A DNA stretch of 64,000 bases from Candidatus Thiodiazotropha sp. CDECU1 (GCF_963455295.1 NZ_OY734020.1:1488001-1552000); one strand, 5' to 3'; positions 18,065 to 27,565 are shown, numbered from the stretch's first letter. Numbers and translations are program-made. Notes: generated from the sequence alone by a model not told the origin.

Positions 18065-18170
18065 CATACTCTCACGATAAGACTCCGTACCGACTGCTAT
18101 ACTGTATGTGCATCTCTAACGCCACCTGGCAAAAAACAAACATCTGGTGACCTTCATGGTAAGGCGGACC

Positions 18171-20615
18171 ATGTCAAAAAACGAGGGTGGACAGCAAGAT
18201 AGTGTCAAGAGGTTGATTGCCGAAGAGCAGACCCGGATACTCTTTCAGCAGGCTCCCATATCCAATATAACAGTCTATTCTGTTGCATTACTCTTTTACT
18301 TCTTATTGAAGTCGAATATCAACTCCGGAATTTTGGAGATCTGGCTTCTGGCCCTGTTTGCTGCAGCCAGCTTCCGCCTGGCGCTATGGCTGATGCGCAA
18401 GCGAAATCCGCAAAAAAGGACCACCGCCCAATGGCAACGCAGCTATCTGATTGGTTGCTTGCTGGTGGGTATCGCCTGGAGCCTGATCGTTCCCTATATC
18501 TATCTCGCCAATAGCCTCACAATCGCCATCGGCTTGTGCATGCTGCTATTCGGCATTGTCGCATCCGCTGTGGTTATCCTGTCGGTATATATTCCGGCTT
18601 TTGTGGCCTATGTTTATCCACAGGTGCTGACGCTCACTGGTACGCTGTTTGCCTTCGGGGATGCGGGACACAACGCGCTGGCTGGTGCAACCATCGTCTA
18701 CTTGATAATGACCACGCTGTTTACCCGTAACATCAATCGCAACCTGATGGAAAACATCAGACTGCAGGTAGAGAACAGTCAGCTGATCAATGATCTGGGC
18801 GAAGAGGTCAAGAACAGGGAAAGCGTCATCAAGAAGCGCACCCTGGAATTAGAGGACAAAAACAGCGAACTCAGCAAGGAGATCACAGGAAGGGAGCTGG
18901 TCGAATCAGCCCTGCGCAAGAGCGAGGAACGCTTTGAACTGGCAATGCGTGGCGCCAATGATGGTGTTTATGACTGGAATCTCCAGAACAACGAAATCTA
19001 CTACTCGCCCCGTTGGAAGAGCATGCTGGGTTATGAGGACCACGAATTGCCCAATGATTTTTCCACTTGGGAAGAGTTGGTTGATGAAACAGATCATGCT
19101 CGATCCTGGGAGATGATTAACGACTACATCAACGGAAAGCGGGATAACTTTCATATCGAGTTCAAGATGCGCCACAAGCACGGTCATTGGGTGGATATCC
19201 TCTCCCGTGCCTTTCTGGTCCGCGACGCCCGGGGAGAAGCGAACCGTATCGTCGGGACACATGTGGATATTACTGAAAAGAAGCGCCAGGAGGCGCATAT
19301 CCTCAAGCAGGCCCATTACGATGGCCTGACCGGCCTACCAAATCGTTTCCTCTCCATGGATCGTTTGGCTCAACTGCTTAAAGAGGCCTCGAGAGATGCA
19401 TACAAGGTCGCCATACTGTTCCTCGACCTGGACGGTTTCAAACGGGTCAACGATACCTTAGGACACGAAACCGGCGACCGTCTGTTGGTCCAGGCTGCGG
19501 GTCGTCTGCAGTCGGCGGTACGTGACGGCGACAGTGTCTGCCGCCTCGGTGGTGACGAATTTGTCGTACTGCTGCGCAACCTGGGAGAGCTTACCGATGC
19601 CAAGAAGGTGGCGAGTAGCCTGATTTCCCAGTTCCGGCGCCCATTCAAACTGGATGAAAGGGAATTGGTGGTTACCACCAGTATCGGTATTGCAGTCTAT
19701 CCGAGTGACGGTATTACCCCCACCGAACTGCTACGGAACGCCGATACCGCCATGTACCACTCAAAGGAGCAGGGTAGAAATACGTTCAACTTTTATACCA
19801 GTGAGATGAATCTGAGTATTTCCCGCAGTTTGGAAGTGGAGGAGCAGTTGCACGGAGCACAGGAACGGCACGAGTTCTCAGTGGTCTACCAACCTGTGGT
19901 GGAGTTGCAAAGCAACCGTATAGTCGCCGCTGAAGCCCTGTTGCGCTGGACTAACCCCGCCCTGGGATCGATATCACCTGACGAGTTTATTCCGATAGCG
20001 GAACAGACCGGGGTGATTCTGGGCATCGGAAGATATGTGCTGCAACAGGCGGTGTGCAATGCCCAGCGCTGGGGTGAAATGCTCGATCATGATTTCAAGA
20101 TCGCCATCAATCTGTCACCAAGACAGCTGCGTGATGCCACACTGGTCGATTTCATACATGACCTCCTGGAAAGTTGCGGTTTGAAGGCGGATGCCCTGAT
20201 ATTGGAGATCACTGAAGGTGTGTTGATGAGTGGGCAGCATGATATCGAATATGCGTTAGCTCAACTGCATGAAGCCGGTATAGGCCTGGGCATGGACGAT
20301 TTCGGTACCGGTTACTCATCCCTCAGTTATTTACGTAAATACCCATTCGACGTGTTGAAAGTGGATCGAAGTTTCATCAACGATCTGACCATCGACCCGG
20401 CGGATTTCGAACTGGTCAATGCCTCCATACTCATGGCCCATGGCATAGGGCTTGAAGTGGTGGCAGAAGGTGTGGAAACCGAAGGTCAACTCAATCGATT
20501 GCGCGATTTGCAATGCGAGTACGCCCAGGGGTATCTGTTCAGTCGGCCAATCAACGAGGATGATTTCACCCAACTGCTGAAGAGTAGCTCAAAAATAGAA
20601 TCTTTCATTCTATAG
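18171..20615 (+). CDS. Membrane PAS-GGDEF-EAL protein (cyclic-di-GMP turnover)
   Basis: About 814 residues. The N-end has four or five transmembrane helices (roughly 25-190; e.g. GILEIWLLALFAAASFRLALWLM), then a coiled coil (NSQLINDLGEEVKNRESVIKK), a PAS/PAC domain (about 250-375), GGDEF and EAL. The active GGDEF motif is intact (VCRLGGDEFVVLL), with no visible RxxD inhibitory site immediately before it. The EAL domain has EALLRW, DDFGTGYSSLSYL and EGVETEGQ, so both synthesis and hydrolysis of c-di-GMP are possible. ATG 18171 has AAGG at proper spacing; GTG 18147 and ATG 18156 are alternatives. It is probably monocistronic. Confidence 0.9.
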   Translation: MSKNEGGQQDSVKRLIAEEQTRILFQQAPISNITVYSVALLFYFLLKSNINSGILEIWLLALFAAASFRLALWLMRKRNPQKRTTAQWQRSYLIGCLLVGIAWSLIVPYIYLANSLTIAIGLCMLLFGIVASAVVILSVYIPAFVAYVYPQVLTLTGTLFAFGDAGHNALAGATIVYLIMTTLFTRNINRNLMENIRLQVENSQLINDLGEEVKNRESVIKKRTLELEDKNSELSKEITGRELVESALRKSEERFELAMRGANDGVYDWNLQNNEIYYSPRWKSMLGYEDHELPNDFSTWEELVDETDHARSWEMINDYINGKRDNFHIEFKMRHKHGHWVDILSRAFLVRDARGEANRIVGTHVDITEKKRQEAHILKQAHYDGLTGLPNRFLSMDRLAQLLKEASRDAYKVAILFLDLDGFKRVNDTLGHETGDRLLVQAAGRLQSAVRDGDSVCRLGGDEFVVLLRNLGELTDAKKVASSLISQFRRPFKLDERELVVTTSIGIAVYPSDGITPTELLRNADTAMYHSKEQGRNTFNFYTSEMNLSISRSLEVEEQLHGAQERHEFSVVYQPVVELQSNRIVAAEALLRWTNPALGSISPDEFIPIAEQTGVILGIGRYVLQQAVCNAQRWGEMLDHDFKIAINLSPRQLRDATLVDFIHDLLESCGLKADALILEITEGVLMSGQHDIEYALAQLHEAGIGLGMDDFGTGYSSLSYLRKYPFDVLKVDRSFINDLTIDPADFELVNASILMAHGIGLEVVAEGVETEGQLNRLRDLQCEYAQGYLFSRPINEDDFTQLLKSSSKIESFIL

Positions 20616-20755
20616 TCTGTTTTGCATAACTTACTAAAATAATTCTCACATCCTAAGAAGTGAACGCATTCCCATATTCAGGGATGATGCCTTGTATCAA
20701 CTTGCCTAGTACTAATATCCTCTCAGTATCATTTGGGTTGGGCAGGTTCGGTGTC

Positions 20756-21143
20756 ATGCGCATGTTTCACATTCTCAAATCCATCCATCTCCTGTTATTT
20801 TGCTGTTATCTCTCAGCCTGTGGGTCGGGAAGCAATCCCGATACCGAAGCGCCTGCCGCGGTTTCGAATGTGATAAACACTACCACCTTCCAGTCCGTCA
20901 CCCTGACCTGGAACGCCGCCCATGAACGAGGATTGACCGTGGCCTTGAAAAAAGACCTGGATCAGATCAGCGAACTGATCGACTATTCAGAATAATCCAA
21001 GCTCGGTTTGCGCCGATGCTCAACAGGCCAACATCCGAACCCTGGTCTTGTCCGTAGATCTGGATGATTCGTTCTATACAACTGCGATACGGATTATCCC
21101 TAAGCGGTATGTGTATTTATGTGAACGCAGCTGCTATTCATAA
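20756..21143 (+). pseudogene. Decayed lipoprotein gene with start of a fibronectin type III domain
   Basis: The ORF at 20756-20995 encodes a lipoprotein signal (LLLFCCYLSACGSG) followed by DTEAPAAVSNVINTTTFQSVTLTWNAA, which is the first half of an Fn3 domain. The domain then breaks off into unrelated sequence and stops. In another frame, past the stop, a coherent stretch reads on (TLVLSVDLDDSFYTTAIRII) to a TAA at 21141-21143. This suggests an internal deletion plus a frameshift in a once longer Fn3 lipoprotein. Alternatively 20756-20995 is a genuine short lipoprotein of 79 residues. Confidence 0.4.
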
Positions 21144-21423
21144 TCTATCCGCATCGTAATAAAGTTCCAAGATCTAAAGGTCGCAAGTGATTCGATTGTC
21201 TTCTGCATTTTCGTTCTCAGCGGTAAAAATACCCAATATCCAGTGGCAAAATTAACTATGACAATGCACCGTACAGAGATGAAATATATGTGCATTAGTC
21301 TACAATTTTATTAACATACAGCACTCAAACCCTACGCGTTGCAGATGCATTCAGGTGTGCTACACCCAAGTTATCAATGGGTAGCTGGAGAAGAATAAAG
21401 TCACTGTCAGAGGAGAGTCAGAC
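21144..21423. other. Gene-free AT-rich stretch before the zinc-ribbon gene
   Basis: No convincing ORF, repeat or RNA seen. It should hold the promoter for the zinc-ribbon/TIR pair; TTGATT- and TATAAT-like hexamers occur in this AT-rich DNA but none is convincing enough to call. Confidence 0.3.
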
Positions 21424-21753
21424 ATGTTTTGTCCGGAGTGTGGAACTGAAAATCCAGAAGGTGCGAGGTTCTGCGGAAACTGCAGGCATCAGCTCTCAGG
21501 TCAAACCGGCCCTACAGAGAATAGTCCTGGTGGTTCTGTGGTTGAAATCGGCAGTGAGCCTAAGGCTGTTTCAGATGGGTTGAAGTATGGAATACTGGCC
21601 GGTTCACTGATCATACCCTTTATTGGCATGATCATGGGTATTATCTACCTGGTGCAGGGGGAATCGGAAGAGAAAAAGGATGTTGGTAAATTGTGGCTGT
21701 ATGGAAGCATAGGGATTATTGTCTTGTATATGATTATCAGTGGTGATATTTGA
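21424..21753 (+). CDS. Zinc-ribbon membrane protein
   Basis: 109 residues. The N-terminal zinc ribbon MFCPECGTENPEGARFCGNC has four Cys in CxxC...CxxC spacing. After a short linker come two predicted transmembrane helices: YGILAGSLIIPFIGMIMGIIYLV (about 54-76) and LWLYGSIGIIVLYMIISG at the C-end. AGGAGAG precedes the ATG. It ends 22 bp before the TIR gene, whose product carries a similar zinc ribbon at its C-end; the two probably form an operon and may interact. Function unknown. Confidence 0.75.
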   Translation: MFCPECGTENPEGARFCGNCRHQLSGQTGPTENSPGGSVVEIGSEPKAVSDGLKYGILAGSLIIPFIGMIMGIIYLVQGESEEKKDVGKLWLYGSIGIIVLYMIISGDI

Positions 21754-21775
21754 GCCAACCGCTAAGGGCCTTAGG

Positions 21776-22768
21776 ATGAATAAACCAGCTGCCTACATTT
21801 CATTAAAAAGAAATAAAACCAGCTCATATCAAATACGCCAATTTGCAATCACAATCGATGACACTGTGGTGGGTAAGATCAGGTCGGGGGAGACAAAGCA
21901 GTTCAAAGTTCCCAGTGGTGCCCACGCCATCGGTGTGAAGATTGACCTCTATAAGAGCCAACCGCTGCAGATTGAGCTGAAACCTGAACAAACCCTCGAT
22001 CTTGAGTGCGGTGATCGATCGCCCGAGAGCATAAAAGAGGCATTTACCTTAAAGGGTATAGAAAAATCACTAAACTCCCTGATCAAGCCCAAGCAATATC
22101 TTTACGTGCAACCTGTGGGTCACTCCGCGTCACAACTGACGCCGCACAAACCGAAACCAAGGGTAAAGCCTCCTCAAGAGGCACAAACCGTTAGAAAATC
22201 CTGCACAGTATTTATCTCCTATCGACGTGATGACAGCCGTGAGATCACAGGCAGGATATGTGACAGGCTGAACAGCGAATTTGGCAAGCAGGCCATTTTC
22301 AGGGATGTTGACTCCATACCTGCCGGAGTGGATTTTCGCAAACACATCAACAAGACCATCGATCAGTGCTCTATGCTGGTGGCGATAATAGGTGATAAAT
22401 GGTTGGATGCGAAAAACAGGAAGGGTGAACGACGGCTGGATCTCCCCAATGACCATCTAAGGGTGGAGATAGAGACCGCCTTGAAAAAAGAGGTCCCGGT
22501 GATACCGGTGCTGGTGAAGAATGGTGTCATGCCTGATGAAGAGGAGCTGCCTGAAGGGCTAAAGCCCCTGGCATACCGAAATGCAATCCCGATACCGGAA
22601 GAGCCATTCTTTCATAACGGTGTCGATCTCCTGATAAAGGAGATGTCGAAGGGCTTTTCACCAAGCAAGCCGGCCAGGCAGTCGAACAGAAATGCATTCT
22701 GTATCTACTGTGGCAATGAGATCATGCCCGGTAACAAGTTCTGTATTCAGTGCGGTAAACCGGTTTAA
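21776..22768 (+). CDS. TIR domain protein with N-terminal beta domain and C-terminal zinc ribbon
   Basis: 330 residues. Residues ~1-80 form a beta-sandwich-like domain (FAITIDDTVVGKIRSGETKQFKVPSGAHAIGVKID) of the kind found fused to bacterial signalling proteins. Residues ~140-275 are a TIR domain: CTVFISYRRDDSREITGRICDRL, IFRDVDSIPAGVDF, MLVAIIGDKWLD and HLRVEIETALKKEVPVIPVLV, where the Glu in RVEIETAL is at the usual NADase position. The last 23 residues are a zinc ribbon (FCIYCGNEIMPGNKFCIQC). The start at ATG 21776 is preferred to the upstream frame extension. Bacterial TIR proteins often hydrolyse or cyclise NAD in phage defence; that role is inferred. Its stop overlaps the 13-mer repeat at 22766-22778. 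Confidence 0.82.
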   Translation: MNKPAAYISLKRNKTSSYQIRQFAITIDDTVVGKIRSGETKQFKVPSGAHAIGVKIDLYKSQPLQIELKPEQTLDLECGDRSPESIKEAFTLKGIEKSLNSLIKPKQYLYVQPVGHSASQLTPHKPKPRVKPPQEAQTVRKSCTVFISYRRDDSREITGRICDRLNSEFGKQAIFRDVDSIPAGVDFRKHINKTIDQCSMLVAIIGDKWLDAKNRKGERRLDLPNDHLRVEIETALKKEVPVIPVLVKNGVMPDEEELPEGLKPLAYRNAIPIPEEPFFHNGVDLLIKEMSKGFSPSKPARQSNRNAFCIYCGNEIMPGNKFCIQCGKPV

Positions 22769-22778
22769 CAGGCCCTAG
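22766..22778. repeat. Solo copy of inverted-repeat element end (TAACAGGCCCTAG)
   Basis: This 13-mer equals the outer end of the 34-bp inverted repeat of the element at 49676-50000. Here it supplies the TAA stop of the plus-strand TIR gene and the TAG stop of the convergent barrel gene. A 13-mer is expected by chance about 0.002 times in a window this size, so the three places it occurs are probably related. Confidence 0.6.
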
Positions 22779-23953
22779 AAAAACCTGGTGACTGTTATTT
22801 CCAGATAGTCATCCCGGTGAAAGGCGAACAGCGGATCATCTTCGGGGATATTCGACCACAATCTCACCTGTGCAGCGGTCTTCCAGTGATTGCCGATGCG
22901 CCGGCTCGCTTCCAGATTGAACACCCAGCCGTCGTCGTCCATATCCTTGATGATACCGGCAAGGAGTTCACTGCCATCCACATCGTTGGCGGTTAGACGC
23001 AGTCCGATGAAGATATCGTTTTCGAAAGGTGTGGTGGCATCGTCGCGCCGGTCATCGTAGAGGTACTCGCCGAGCAAACCCAGGTCAATGTCACTCTCCG
23101 CAATACCCACCAGAGTATATTCAAAACCGCCGGTGGCCGCGTTGTAGCTGTCGCTATCGTTGCTGCGATGGATCGCCTCCAGCTTCCACAACCAATCACC
23201 TTTGGTGGCCTGCAGGTCGAGGCTGGTTTGCCGCATCTGTTGGTAGAAGGGAATGAGGACGATCTCTCCACTACTGTTGGGTCCTGGTATCAGCAGGGGG
23301 TCGCGGCTGGTGCCGTCAAAATGGGCCAGGCCGATGTCCCAGTCACCGATAAAGTGGGACCAGCGTATCGCCAGGTCGATGTGTCTATCCTCCCTGTCGG
23401 ACTGGTATCTCGCCATATCTGTATCCACCCTGGGATGGGTTCGCAGACGGCCATTTTTACCGGGATAGGTGCGTTCGCGAAAACCGGGCAGGGCGTAGAG
23501 ATCGATGATGCCCCAATCCTTTTCCAGGGAGAGCTTGAGCATGGGTTGGCCCAGTTTCTGTTCCCCATCCGGATTTTCGATCAGATCGGTCTGGTTGATG
23601 ACATCAACCAGGTGCAGCGCTTCGGTGACACCCCAGAAGACCTTGCCGATACCGGCCTTGCTCTCCCAACCGTCACCGGCGTAGGTCCAGATAAGCTCGC
23701 GGATATCGCCATGGGTACGCTCGTCGTCTTCGCTGTCCCAGCGCAGAAAGGGTGTGAATAGCAGACTCTGTTTGCCATTATCCCATCGCTGGTAGTATTC
23801 GGGCTGGATGGCGATCGACAGCAGTTGGTCGGATTGATCTCCGTCCATTGCCTGCTGAGGGAAAAGGCGACCTTGCAGTTCGACGAAACCGCTCCATTCA
23901 CCCGCTGTCAATAATCCGGGCATCATAAGCAATACCCACCACCATTTTCTCAC
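22775..23953 (-). CDS. Outer-membrane beta-barrel protein of an MMPL export locus
   Basis: 392 residues with signal peptide MRKWWWVLLMMPGLLTAGEW and many alternating amphipathic strands (QSLLFTPFLRWDSEDD, LDLQATKGDWLWKLEAIHRS), ending in EITVTRFF, the terminal Phe typical of barrels folded by BAM. It is read in the same direction as the LolA-like and MMPL genes upstream, and similar loci pair an MMPL exporter with such a barrel, so it may be the outer-membrane part of that system. A 553-bp repeat-filled gap now separates it from the LolA-like gene. Substrate unknown. Confidence 0.75.
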   Translation of the reverse strand: MRKWWWVLLMMPGLLTAGEWSGFVELQGRLFPQQAMDGDQSDQLLSIAIQPEYYQRWDNGKQSLLFTPFLRWDSEDDERTHGDIRELIWTYAGDGWESKAGIGKVFWGVTEALHLVDVINQTDLIENPDGEQKLGQPMLKLSLEKDWGIIDLYALPGFRERTYPGKNGRLRTHPRVDTDMARYQSDREDRHIDLAIRWSHFIGDWDIGLAHFDGTSRDPLLIPGPNSSGEIVLIPFYQQMRQTSLDLQATKGDWLWKLEAIHRSNDSDSYNAATGGFEYTLVGIAESDIDLGLLGEYLYDDRRDDATTPFENDIFIGLRLTANDVDGSELLAGIIKDMDDDGWVFNLEASRRIGNHWKTAAQVRLWSNIPEDDPLFAFHRDDYLEITVTRFF

Positions 23954-24010
23954 AATACCAACTCCCTAAAACGAATAGCTCGCTGTGTGTTCACCCAACA
24001 GGTTGCTTGG

Positions 24011-24105
24011 GTAGGGTGCGGCTTGCCGCACCGATAAATTATGATCTATGTATTAAACAAATCGAGAGGATATTCAAATCAATGGTGCGGCAAGCCGCAC
24101 CCTAC
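24011..24105. repeat. Short inverted-repeat element with 22-bp arms
   Basis: Arms 24011-24032 and 24084-24105 are perfect inverted copies of 22 bp. Each arm itself contains the palindrome TGCGGCTTGCCGCA, so the arms can fold alone or with each other. About 51 bp of AT-rich DNA lies between. This is the layout of a REP/BIME-like or very short MITE unit. Confidence 0.75.
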
Positions 24106-24120
24106 ACTCTGCTATCCCTT

Positions 24121-24465
24121 GGTACCTGACGATTGTCCTTCTCATACATGATATCCCTATCGTGACGGGGCACACACGGCATCCTTGCCGCTGCTACTAC
24201 TTGTTTAGGTCCGGCGATTGGCATCCCTCTTTCTCCGCCGCCCCAACGTCACATCCCTGCGCCCGAAGGAAGTGCCCTTGGGGTATGCAGAAGGGGCTCT
24301 CGCTGGGTAAAAGAATATGGTTTGTTAGTGTCCATCCAAAAAATCTATGGATGCTGCCAGGCGCCTGACGGTTGTCTTTCGTAGTAGCGGCAGGGATGCC
24401 GCGTAAGCCCCGTCACGACAGGGATGTCGTGTTGGGGCGTCGGAGAAAGACAACCGTCAGGTGCC
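24121..24465. repeat. Imperfect long inverted repeat, MITE-like
   Basis: Outer arms 24121-24143 and 24443-24465 match in inverse orientation at 20 of 23 positions. Further inward, about 24153-24200 pairs with 24381-24428 (containing GTAGTAGCGGCAGGGATGCC and CCCCGTCACGACAGGGAT), and 24227-24260 pairs with about 24418-24450. The middle carries a 23-bp segment (24260-24282 region) shared with the element near 49.7 kb. No transposase is encoded. Confidence 0.6.
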
Positions 24466-24506
24466 GAGGGGTAGAAATATTCTCGTTGTTTCTGTATGGA
24501 CACTAG

Positions 24507-25286
24507 TTATCTCGCACGCTTCAGACTGTTCTTATTGAAATCACCGTCGGTCAGGCCGCTGCGAAAATTGTATTCCTTCCAGGTCAGCAGGGTACTCTTT
24601 CCCGTCTGGTGATTCTCCATGTACATCTCGTCGGCGCGCCAATACTGATCCAGGTATTGTTGATAACCGCGAAACACCAGGGTCTTCAATGGCGAGTTCT
24701 TGCGATCGTAGTAATCGATCTTGAGGGCTATGTAGCGCTCCTTGTCGACCCACACCTGCTGCCGGGTGTAGCCGGAATTTGGATCCACCGGATAGCGTTC
24801 CAGGATGAAGCAGGGTGTGCCTTCGTACTCGCCGTCCTCGATGTACTTGTAGGTGTACTTCTCGACCTCCTGGGAGGAGATATCCTCGTAGGCGAACTCG
24901 CTGCCCATAAAGGGACCGGACTTATTGCGCGAGGCGATGCGTTTGACCCGTTTCAGTGCCGGCAGGTAGAGCCATTGATCGTCGTCCCCCACCTTATGCG
25001 AGAAGCTCAACAGGGCGGTGCCTTTCACATCCCGGGGCTCATCGAAGACGACCAGGGTCTTGTCGCCGTCGTTTTCGACCTCCAGGGTCTGGTTGCGCAT
25101 ATCACGCAGGCTCTCTTCCCCATGTTTGTTGCGCAACAGCATGGTCATACTGGCCTTGAAGTCGTGAAAGCCGGTATCCCGGGTCTCGATCTCCGTGGCG
25201 ATCTCCAGGCCACGCTCTTCCGCGGTCATGGCCAGGGTCAGTGCCGGTGTCAGCAACAACAGCAGGGGTAGAAGGGTGGGCTTCAT
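24507..25286 (-). CDS. Periplasmic LolA-like outer-membrane lipoprotein-sorting protein
   Basis: 259 residues with signal peptide (LLPLLLLLTPALTLA). The mature part belongs to the LolA-like family that partners MMPL exporters (PF17131 type): DFKASMTMLLRNKHGEESLRDM, FDEPRDVKGTALLSFSHK, QWLYLPALKRVKRIASRNKSGPFMGSEFAYED and QQVWVDKERYIALKIDYYD are characteristic. It probably carries a lipidic substrate across the periplasm after extrusion. Its ATG overlaps the MMPL stop as ATGA (25283-25286), so the two are translationally coupled. Confidence 0.88.
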   Translation of the reverse strand: MKPTLLPLLLLLTPALTLAMTAEERGLEIATEIETRDTGFHDFKASMTMLLRNKHGEESLRDMRNQTLEVENDGDKTLVVFDEPRDVKGTALLSFSHKVGDDDQWLYLPALKRVKRIASRNKSGPFMGSEFAYEDISSQEVEKYTYKYIEDGEYEGTPCFILERYPVDPNSGYTRQQVWVDKERYIALKIDYYDRKNSPLKTLVFRGYQQYLDQYWRADEMYMENHQTGKSTLLTWKEYNFRSGLTDGDFNKNSLKRAR

Positions 25287-27565
25287 GATTTTTTTCCTCC
25301 GAAATAGATCAGCAGCGGGGGTAGGAACAGGAAATCGGCAACCAGTGCCAGGCCGAGTGTGATGGCAGTCAGCAAACCCATGCCGGAATTGAGCTGGAAA
25401 TGGGAGAAGGCGAGGATGCCAAAGCCCACCATCAGTACCAGTGAGGTAACCCAGAGTGCGGTTCCAACCGTGGAGAATGCGTAACGTACCGCATTTTCCC
25501 GGTCCATGTTCTTTTCGCGACGCGCACGCAGATATTTGCTGAGAAAGTGTACTGTGTCATCCACCACGATGCCGAGGGTCATACCGGCGACAACTGAGAG
25601 GGCCAGTCCCACCTCACCCACGAACAGGCCCCACAGGCCAAAGGCCATACCGATCGGCACCAGGTTGGGGATCAGGCTGAGTCCACCGACTCGCAACGAG
25701 CGCAGGGCGAAGATCAGGATTATGGATATCATCACCAGCGCCAGCGTGGTGCCTTTCAGCATGGAGATGATGTTTCGGTTGCCGATGTGGGCAAACATGA
25801 TGGTGGGGCTGGCGCCATTGATGCGCATCCCCGGTGCATTCTCCTGCAGCCATGCCTGGGCCCTCTCTTCGATGTCCAGCAACTGTGATGTGGCGATACT
25901 CTGCATGGTGACGCTGAATCGGGTGGCCGATTTTTTCACATTGATTTGGTTATTCAGATCCAGCCCGAAGGGGAGTGAAAACTCATACAACAGCAGGTAT
26001 TGAGCCGACAGGTCGCGTTGATCCGGGAGTCGATACCAGGCATCCTCATCCGCGTGCATATTGCGGTTGAGACGTTTCATGATGTCGGTGATGGAGTTGA
26101 CATGCAGCACATGGGGTTGTTGTCGATACCAGTTGGCGAACTCCTCCACCCGTTGCAAAAATTGCGGATCGCTGATGCCTCCGGTCTCGCCACTCTCCAG
26201 GGAGTATTCGATGAGATAGATGCCGGTCAGGTTGTCGGTGGCGAAATCGGTTGCCTGACGAAAGCTGATGGTCTCATCGAAATATTTCACAAACTGATCA
26301 TCGAGACGGTTATTGGGTATCTGGGATATGAGCAGCAACACAACGACTCCCATGCCCCATAGCAGCTGTTTCTTATAGCGCACCACGAAATCGGCAAAAC
26401 GAATCATGGCGATACTGCCCAGGGTGTCGCCGGAGAGGGCCTTTACCGGCAGCAGCATCATCATGGCGGGAAGGAAGGTAACGGAAAGAAAGAAGGCAAG
26501 CACCACTCCCATGGCCGCCATGTTGCCCAGGTCCCGGAAGGGTGGCGCTTCACTGAAGTTAAGGCTGAGAAAACCGATGGAGGTGGTCAGGGTGGTGAGA
26601 AAAATGGGTTGCAGATTGATGCGCAGGCTCTCCATCATGGCCTGATATTTACTCTCACCGTCACGCATGCCATGCAGAAAGTTGACCAGGATATGCACGC
26701 AGTCGGCAATCGCCAATGTCATGATGACAATGGGTACCGTGGTGGTGGGCGGTGACATCTTGATGCCGAGCCAGCCGGTCAGCCCCATGGTGGCGATGAT
26801 CATCAGGATGACGATGATCACGGTGGAGAGGGTGCCGGGAATGGAGCGCAGCATTACCATCAGCACCAGTACCACCGCTGCGAACATCATCGGGTAGAGG
26901 CGCTGCATGTCATCCAGGGAGGCGGATGGAAAGGCGTTGTTCATCATTACCATACCGGTGAGGTATATATCGATGTTGGGATAGCTGGCCTCGATCTGCT
27001 TGACCATCTCTCTGGCCTTTTCAGCGACCTCCGGTACCTCGCTAAGTTTCTTACCCGGCAGTTGTACCGTGACATTCACACCGGTGGTATGGGCGGTGGG
27101 AGATATCAAACGATTGACCAGTAACGGATCACTGGTGGCAATCTGTTGTTTCTCCGCCAGCTCATCGTCGCTCAAGGATGAGGGATCCAACACCAGATCC
27201 TCAACGATCAGGTCATCCCCGTCAGCCTGGGTGTGTTGGAAATTGGTAATGGAGTCGACCCGCAGGGAGTAGGGGACCTGCCAGGATTCCTTGGTCAACT
27301 CCGCTACGGCGGAGAGGGTCTCACGGCTAAAGACCTTGCCATCCTTGGGTGCGAGGACAAACAGTACATTGTCATTCTTGGTGTAGGTATTCTGCAGTTG
27401 ATCGAAGGCCTTCAGCTGGGGATTCTCCTCGCTGAAGAACATCCGGTAGTCGTTGCTGAATTCCAGATGGCGCGCGCCACTGCCCATCAATAGAGAGATG
27501 ACAATGGCAAGGAAAATAACCAGCAACCTGTTATTCAATACGAAGCGGAAGAAGGATTCACTCAT
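25283..27565 (-). CDS. MMPL/RND superfamily exporter
   Basis: 760-residue inner-membrane transporter with the two-fold RND repeat. Helix 1 is at about 12-30, a large periplasmic loop follows to ~205, then five helices (about 210-380) with TVPIVIMTLAIADCVHILVNFLHGM carrying the transmembrane Asp. The second half repeats this, with VVAGMTLGIVVDDTVHFLSKYLRARRE. Predicted to be proton-driven export of hydrophobic molecules together with the LolA-like protein and possibly the barrel. It is preceded by the tetR gene in the same direction (67-bp gap). Confidence 0.9.
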   Translation of the reverse strand: MSESFFRFVLNNRLLVIFLAIVISLLMGSGARHLEFSNDYRMFFSEENPQLKAFDQLQNTYTKNDNVLFVLAPKDGKVFSRETLSAVAELTKESWQVPYSLRVDSITNFQHTQADGDDLIVEDLVLDPSSLSDDELAEKQQIATSDPLLVNRLISPTAHTTGVNVTVQLPGKKLSEVPEVAEKAREMVKQIEASYPNIDIYLTGMVMMNNAFPSASLDDMQRLYPMMFAAVVLVLMVMLRSIPGTLSTVIIVILMIIATMGLTGWLGIKMSPPTTTVPIVIMTLAIADCVHILVNFLHGMRDGESKYQAMMESLRINLQPIFLTTLTTSIGFLSLNFSEAPPFRDLGNMAAMGVVLAFFLSVTFLPAMMMLLPVKALSGDTLGSIAMIRFADFVVRYKKQLLWGMGVVVLLLISQIPNNRLDDQFVKYFDETISFRQATDFATDNLTGIYLIEYSLESGETGGISDPQFLQRVEEFANWYRQQPHVLHVNSITDIMKRLNRNMHADEDAWYRLPDQRDLSAQYLLLYEFSLPFGLDLNNQINVKKSATRFSVTMQSIATSQLLDIEERAQAWLQENAPGMRINGASPTIMFAHIGNRNIISMLKGTTLALVMISIILIFALRSLRVGGLSLIPNLVPIGMAFGLWGLFVGEVGLALSVVAGMTLGIVVDDTVHFLSKYLRARREKNMDRENAVRYAFSTVGTALWVTSLVLMVGFGILAFSHFQLNSGMGLLTAITLGLALVADFLFLPPLLIYFGGKKS

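Larger units (their letters stand above)
23954..24506. other. Repeat-filled 553-bp gap inside the MMPL locus
   Basis: No credible ORF. The stretch is packed with inverted repeats: a short element at 24011-24105, an imperfect long element at 24121-24465, and a copy of the repeat found twice within the element at 49676-50000. It looks like successive insertion of small non-autonomous elements between two cotranscribed genes. Confidence 0.6.
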
